Made by a program: the position numbers and the translations under genes. 58,494 nucleotides of DNA from DATBLQ01 sp036555325 (lineage in GTDB: Bacteria; Pseudomonadota; Alphaproteobacteria; Rhizobiales; Aestuariivirgaceae), in contig DATBLQ010000042.1 of NCBI GenBank assembly GCA_036555325.1, forward strand, positions 1 through 58,494, read 5' to 3'. The notes under the pieces were generated by a model that was not told where the DNA came from, ran no database searches, and saw nothing but the letters and a program-made list of their open reading frames with translations. Below are positions 54,994 to 58,494 of this stretch, piece after piece (position 1 is the first letter of the stretch; the number at the start of each line of letters is the position of its first letter).

Positions 54994-55929
54994 ATGCACG
55001 GTATTCATCACGTAACCGCGATTGCAGGAAAACCCACGCAGAACCTTGGCTTCTATACACGCACGCTGGGCATGCGGTTCGTGAAGAAGACCGTCAATTT
55101 CGATGATCCCACTACCTATCACCTCTATTACGGCAACGAAGCCGGACAACCCGGTACAATTCTGACGTTCTTTCCGTGGGAGCACGCTGCGCCGGGCCGA
55201 GCGGGGATTGGCATGGCGCAGGAAACGTCGTTTCGCGTGCCGGTGAAATCACTCGGCTACTGGGTCAACCGGTTCGTCGAAAAGGGCGTCCCCCACAAAG
55301 CGCCGGAGAAGCGATTTGGAGAACCAGTCCTGGGTTTCTCCGATCCGGATGGATTGGCGCTGGCCCTGGTGGGCGTGGAGCCGATCGAGGAGGAAGCAAC
55401 GTGGGCGAATGGCGATATTCCGGCCGAGCATGCCATCAGAGGTTTTCACGGAGTCACACTTCTTCTCGCTGAAGCCGCCTCAACCGCGGAGGTTCTCACA
55501 AATGCGCTTGGCTTCAAGGCTGACAGTCGGGAGAATTCGCTTTTGCGCTTTCGCTCGCCGGCGGCTGGTCCCGGCGGAATCGTCGATATTCGCGAGGCTG
55601 GCAACTTTCTCGCCGGACGCATGGGCGGGGGTACCGTGCATCACATTGCATTTCGGGCAACGAGCGACGCCGAGCAGGCATCGATGGCTAACAAACTGCT
55701 TTCGGACCATGGAATACGTACCACTCCACAGATCGACCGACAGTACTTCAGGTCGGTTTATTTCAACGAGCCGGGCGGTGTTCTGTTCGAGATCGCCACC
55801 GATCAGCCGGGCTTTGCGGTGGATGAGCCCCTCGCTTCGCTCGGTTCGGAGCTGAAACTTCCGGCTTTCCTGGAGCCGCGCCGCAAGTACATTGAATCGG
55901 CTCTACCTCCACTGCCAAAGGCGGCTTGA
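54994..55929 (+). CDS. Ring-cleaving dioxygenase, VOC family (MhqO/MhqE-like)
   Basis: The start ATG 54994 is preferred to 54988 because GAGGA (54983-54987) touches the latter but sits 6 nt before the former. The 311-residue protein begins 'MHGIHHVTAIAG' and has two glyoxalase-type halves. Metal ligands His in 'GIHHVT', His in 'GTVHHIAFR' and Glu in 'GVLFEIATD' fit extradiol-type quinol dioxygenases. Homologues detoxify hydroquinones. The next gene is a MhqD-like esterase 37 bp downstream, the same pairing as in the Bacillus mhq genes. Confidence 0.85.
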   Translation: MHGIHHVTAIAGKPTQNLGFYTRTLGMRFVKKTVNFDDPTTYHLYYGNEAGQPGTILTFFPWEHAAPGRAGIGMAQETSFRVPVKSLGYWVNRFVEKGVPHKAPEKRFGEPVLGFSDPDGLALALVGVEPIEEEATWANGDIPAEHAIRGFHGVTLLLAEAASTAEVLTNALGFKADSRENSLLRFRSPAAGPGGIVDIREAGNFLAGRMGGGTVHHIAFRATSDAEQASMANKLLSDHGIRTTPQIDRQYFRSVYFNEPGGVLFEIATDQPGFAVDEPLASLGSELKLPAFLEPRRKYIESALPPLPKAA

Positions 55930-55966
55930 TCTCAGCCAAGGACCGGCCAGCGATGATAGTTCAAGA

Positions 55967-56590
55967 ATGAATCCTGACCTCAGCCACATTCATCGCTTCG
56001 ATCCCGGGGGCGAGGGCGTCTACCCGCCGCTATTGCTCCTTCACGGAACGGGCGGCAATGAAAACGATCTGCTTTCGTTAGGACGGATGATCGCTCCGCA
56101 CTCCGCCCTTCTCTCGCCGCGCGGGAAAGTGTTGGAAAACGGCATGCCGCGTTTCTTCCGGCGTTTCGCGGAAGGTGTGTTCGACATCGCAGATTTGCGA
56201 CTGCGCACAAGCGAGCTTGCTGATTTCATTGTTGCGGCTGGCAAACAGTATGGAATAGACAAACCCATTGCGCTCGGTTACTCGAACGGCGCCAATATCG
56301 CCGCGGCGGTCCTGCAACTACGCCCGAGCGTGCTGGCGGGTGGAATACTCCTGCGTGCCATGCTGGCTATCGACGATCGACCCGACAATGAACTGAGCGG
56401 CAAACCTATACTTGTGATCTCAGGGGCACGGGATTCCATTGTACCGCTCGACAGTGCAAAGAGCCTTGCGCGGCTGCTGCAGGACGCCGGGGCCGTCGTC
56501 GACCACCAGGTTGTCCCGTCCGGGCATGAGTTAACCGAGGCCGATGTAAGAATAGCGCGGAGCTGGCTCCAGATGACCGTAGGCAATTGA
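55967..56590 (+). CDS. Phospholipase/carboxylesterase family hydrolase (MhqD-like)
   Basis: The product is 207 residues from ATG 55967. It is an alpha/beta hydrolase with oxyanion 'LLLHGTGGNENDLLSLG', nucleophile Ser in 'LGYSNGANIAAA', Asp in 'ISGARDSIVPL' and His in 'VPSGHELTEADV'. Such esterases accompany MhqO-type dioxygenases and are induced by quinones in Bacillus. An upstream in-frame ATG (55892) lies within the dioxygenase gene and is not used. Confidence 0.88.
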   Translation: MNPDLSHIHRFDPGGEGVYPPLLLLHGTGGNENDLLSLGRMIAPHSALLSPRGKVLENGMPRFFRRFAEGVFDIADLRLRTSELADFIVAAGKQYGIDKPIALGYSNGANIAAAVLQLRPSVLAGGILLRAMLAIDDRPDNELSGKPILVISGARDSIVPLDSAKSLARLLQDAGAVVDHQVVPSGHELTEADVRIARSWLQMTVGN

Positions 56591-56593
56591 GCC

Positions 56594-57223
56594 TTAGCCG
56601 CGATCCTCTACGGTTCCGGTTCCGACAATCTCGATTTGGCCAGACGCAAGCGGACGCTGCAGCTTCAAAGCCTCCTCGATCGAACCGGTCAACCAGCCGT
56701 CCCATGCTTCCTCACCGCATAGAATGACGGGCATGGCCTTTGCGTGTATGGGCCGGATGAGGTCGTTCGATTCCGTCGTCAGAAACGAGTAGAGGCGATG
56801 TTCTTTCAGTTCGCCCTTGCGCTCCCCTGTCCAAGGCCGCCACAGTCCGGCAAAAGCGAAGAGCGGTCGCGAGTCGTTAACAGCGAACCAATGCGGGATC
56901 TTGGGGCGGGTATCGGTCCACTCACAGAAGGATGTAGCTGGCACAAGGCAGCGAAACTCCGGCTTCAGCCAGTTGCGCCAAAAGGCACTTTGGGTATTGC
57001 GAATGTTTGTGACGGGCCGCGGGCCTCCTCGAGGAGGGGGAGGAAAACCCCACCGCATATTGGTCAATTGGCGAACGCCCGCCTCGTTGAGCGTGATGAT
57101 CGGGGCCATCATGTCGGGAAAGATTCCGGGCAAGTCGTATTGGATGCCGTGATCCTCGCGAACGACATTGAAAAGTGTGAGCACTTCCTCGCGCGACTTT
57201 CGCAGGCTGTAGAGATTGCACAT
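56594..57223 (-). CDS. SRAP (SOS response-associated peptidase / YedK) family protein
   Basis: The product is 209 residues starting Met-Cys-Asn. Cys2, after Met removal, is the nucleophile that crosslinks to abasic sites in single-stranded DNA. The other active-site residues are visible: Asn in 'VTNIRNTQ', Glu in 'SFCEWTDT' and His in 'PIHAKAMPVIL'. It protects abasic sites (HMCES/YedK function). It is convergent with the esterase gene (3-bp gap). Confidence 0.93.
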   Translation of the reverse strand: MCNLYSLRKSREEVLTLFNVVREDHGIQYDLPGIFPDMMAPIITLNEAGVRQLTNMRWGFPPPPRGGPRPVTNIRNTQSAFWRNWLKPEFRCLVPATSFCEWTDTRPKIPHWFAVNDSRPLFAFAGLWRPWTGERKGELKEHRLYSFLTTESNDLIRPIHAKAMPVILCGEEAWDGWLTGSIEEALKLQRPLASGQIEIVGTGTVEDRG

Positions 57224-57315
57224 ACGATCTAGCTAGGGAGTGGGCCTGGACTAACCAATAGCCACAGCCCCGCCGGCGGTGTCAAATCGGTCGAGCAATT
57301 GAAGCCGCGAAGAAC

Positions 57316-57336
57316 TGCCGGCACACTGAGCCGGCA
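57316..57336 (-). terminator. Hairpin downstream of the ialB-like gene
   Basis: A perfect 7-bp inverted repeat, tgccggc (57316-57322) and gccggca (57330-57336), has a 7-nt loop. It lies 31 nt beyond the minus-strand stop at 57367. There is no T-tract, so this is a possible but weak terminator. Confidence 0.35.
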
Positions 57337-57366
57337 TGATGTCGTCGCGGCGGCCGCCTTGTCATT

Positions 57367-57882
57367 CTAGTCCGACTGGCGGGTCATCTCCTGGGAGTAA
57401 TATGCATAGGCCTCGCCAAATTGGTTCAGGCTAACTTCATGTTTAAGAGGCGTTCCATTTAAAGCTGCGTAGCTGACCGTGAAAGAAGGTTGGGAAACAA
57501 ACGCCTTTTCCCACGAACCGGAAAAACCGACCTCGGCAAAACAAAAGCGTGGCCCGCAGAATTTGTACGGAATTTTCACAGGATCAGCGCCGGTGAACTG
57601 AACAGATATGCCCTCGGGCAACAATGTGCCCGTCTGGGTGCGTATCACGGCCTTGTTCCCCTCCCCTTCTGTCGAAGGAACGATCGACCAGGCGAAGATC
57701 AGCTGCTCTTTGTTCTGGGAGTTGACCAGTGCGAATACCATCCCACACTGCTTTGCCTTCTCATTTTCGTTGCAGTCGACTTGCCATTGATCGAATCGCT
57801 TTTGGATTCGTGTCTGAGCCTCGGCACACGCTCCGGACAGAGCGAGTGCCACCAGTGAACAAATCAATCGCGTGCTGTTCAT
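57367..57882 (-). CDS. Invasion-associated locus B (IalB) family periplasmic protein
   Basis: The start ATG 57882 is followed by a signal peptide ('LICSLVALALSGACAEAQ'); the open frame continues upstream to 58041 without coding character. The 171-residue product has 'FDQWQVDCNENEKAKQCGM' and the Cys pair 'CGPRFCFAEV', as in IalB proteins. The family is named from Bartonella but is widespread in free-living Rhizobiales and of unclear function; membership says nothing about virulence here. Confidence 0.85.
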   Translation of the reverse strand: MNSTRLICSLVALALSGACAEAQTRIQKRFDQWQVDCNENEKAKQCGMVFALVNSQNKEQLIFAWSIVPSTEGEGNKAVIRTQTGTLLPEGISVQFTGADPVKIPYKFCGPRFCFAEVGFSGSWEKAFVSQPSFTVSYAALNGTPLKHEVSLNQFGEAYAYYSQEMTRQSD

Positions 57883-58014
57883 GAAGCCCCCCAACCTGTG
57901 AACGATTCTAAATACAAGCCTCACCTGTGGTTGTCGAGCCCATTCGCCAAGACCACTGGACATATATCTCCGGTCGTAGCAAAAAACCCACACCTCCACT
58001 ACGTTGTTGAAAAT

Positions 58015-58037
58015 GTTGTATAAACAACACTGTGTTG
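58015..58037. promoter_or_regulatory. Nested palindromes in the ialB / barrel divergent region
   Basis: GTTGT-ATAA-ACAAC (58015-58028) overlaps CAACAC-T-GTGTTG (58025-58037), sharing the CAAC half. Two interlocked perfect inverted repeats in a 260-bp AT-rich space between divergent genes look like an operator, about 105-130 bp before the barrel gene start. No regulator is known. Confidence 0.35.
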
Positions 58038-58143
58038 CCAAAAGGAGCCGCCGGAAACCCCGTGCACGCCATAGTATTTGAATAAACGGTCAAATCTCCC
58101 CTAAGAGCACCTGGGGCAAGCAACTCTGGCGGCGGAGAGAATG

Positions 58144-58494
58144 ATGCGGAAATCCCTACTCTGGGCGACAGCCCTGACGTCTTTGCCCAGCATGGCGCTC
58201 CTGGCAGGGACTGTTTTTGCAGCCGATATCGAACCCGATGTTGTCGGCCCTTACTATTCCGACTGGTCAGGTCTTTACATTGGCGCCTATGCCGGCGGCG
58301 GAGCGGTGGTGAACGAGATCAATCTCGACCTCGGGGGTGCCGGCCTTGGTCTCGATGGGATCGGAGGAGAAGGCTGGCTCGGCGGAGTGATGGGCGGTTA
58401 CAATTTTCAAATGAACAATTTCGTCTTCGGCATCCAGGGCGAGGCCGGATACAATGCTCTTGAGACCGAATTCGATTTGTCGACGGGCGGCGTC
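58144..58494 (+). CDS. Omp25/31-like outer-membrane barrel (5' part)
   Basis: The frame is open to the window edge. Tandem ATGs at 58141 and 58144 are possible starts; GGAG (58134-58137) is better spaced for 58144. A signal peptide ('LLWATALTSLPSMALLAG..FAAD') leads into 'YYSDWSGLYIGAYAGGG', 'GGVMGGYNFQMNNFVFGIQ' and 'GEAGYN', the opening of an Omp25/31-type barrel closely related to the modules of the giant fusion at 40721-44299. It is unknown whether this gene is a single barrel or another fusion. Confidence 0.85.
   Translation, partial: MRKSLLWATALTSLPSMALLAGTVFAADIEPDVVGPYYSDWSGLYIGAYAGGGAVVNEINLDLGGAGLGLDGIGGEGWLGGVMGGYNFQMNNFVFGIQGEAGYNALETEFDLSTGGV

Overview
The window looks like the chromosome of an alphaproteobacterium, most likely of the order Hyphomicrobiales (Rhizobiales). 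The pointers are repeated Omp25/31-type barrels with the 'DWSGFYVG' signature, an IalB-family protein, an HWE histidine kinase, an ELM1-family protein, an EcfG-type stress promoter in front of a ku gene, and GC content in the high fifties by eye. I cannot name the genus. I see no rRNA, tRNA, CRISPR array, transposase, integrase or phage gene.

Layout. (1) 0-6.3 kb holds surface and secreted proteins: the end of a porin, a small secreted protein, and three glycine-rich exported proteins. These are a PGRS-like protein with five repeats carrying a curlin-like core, a double beta-barrel with four Gly-rich loops, and a protein with a collagen-like tail. A lipoprotein serine protease follows. (2) 6.4-31.9 kb looks like a surface-glycan or lipid modification island. 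It encodes two TPR-sulfotransferases, one classical sulfotransferase, a radical SAM protein, a fusion of a Kdo-transferase-like and a sialyltransferase-like domain, a PLD-like protein, a methyltransferase, two methyltransferase/P-loop fusions, two 2OG-Fe(II) oxygenases, a GT8-like transferase, an ELM1-family protein, the Kdo genes kdsD, kdsA and kdsB, and UDP-glucose dehydrogenase. A quinone oxidoreductase, an aminotransferase, a class III cyclase and a DUF4202 gene are interspersed. (3) 31.9-39.0 kb is a heavy-metal-type RND operon with two permeases around a reduced adaptor lipoprotein. (4) 39.2-44.3 kb has a third TPR-sulfotransferase and a giant protein joining three small barrels to a porin. 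(5) 44.5-49.7 kb is a translationally coupled ABC importer and SDR operon, divergent from a PuuE-like deacetylase. (6) 49.7-57.9 kb holds stress and signalling genes: HWE kinase, Ku, DUF883, GGDEF-EAL, the mhqO-mhqD-like pair, SRAP and IalB. The start of another Omp25/31-like barrel lies at the right edge.

How it fits together (inference): the Kdo and GlcA precursor genes, the Kdo/sialyltransferase-like fusion, the sulfotransferases and the methyltransferase/P-loop proteins suggest an acidic, sulfated, possibly end-capped envelope polymer. The barrels and Gly-rich proteins would form the outer surface. The least familiar items are the Gly-rich cluster at 0.9-5.3 kb, the four-barrel fusion, the methyltransferase/P-loop paralogue pair and the two-domain glycosyltransferase.
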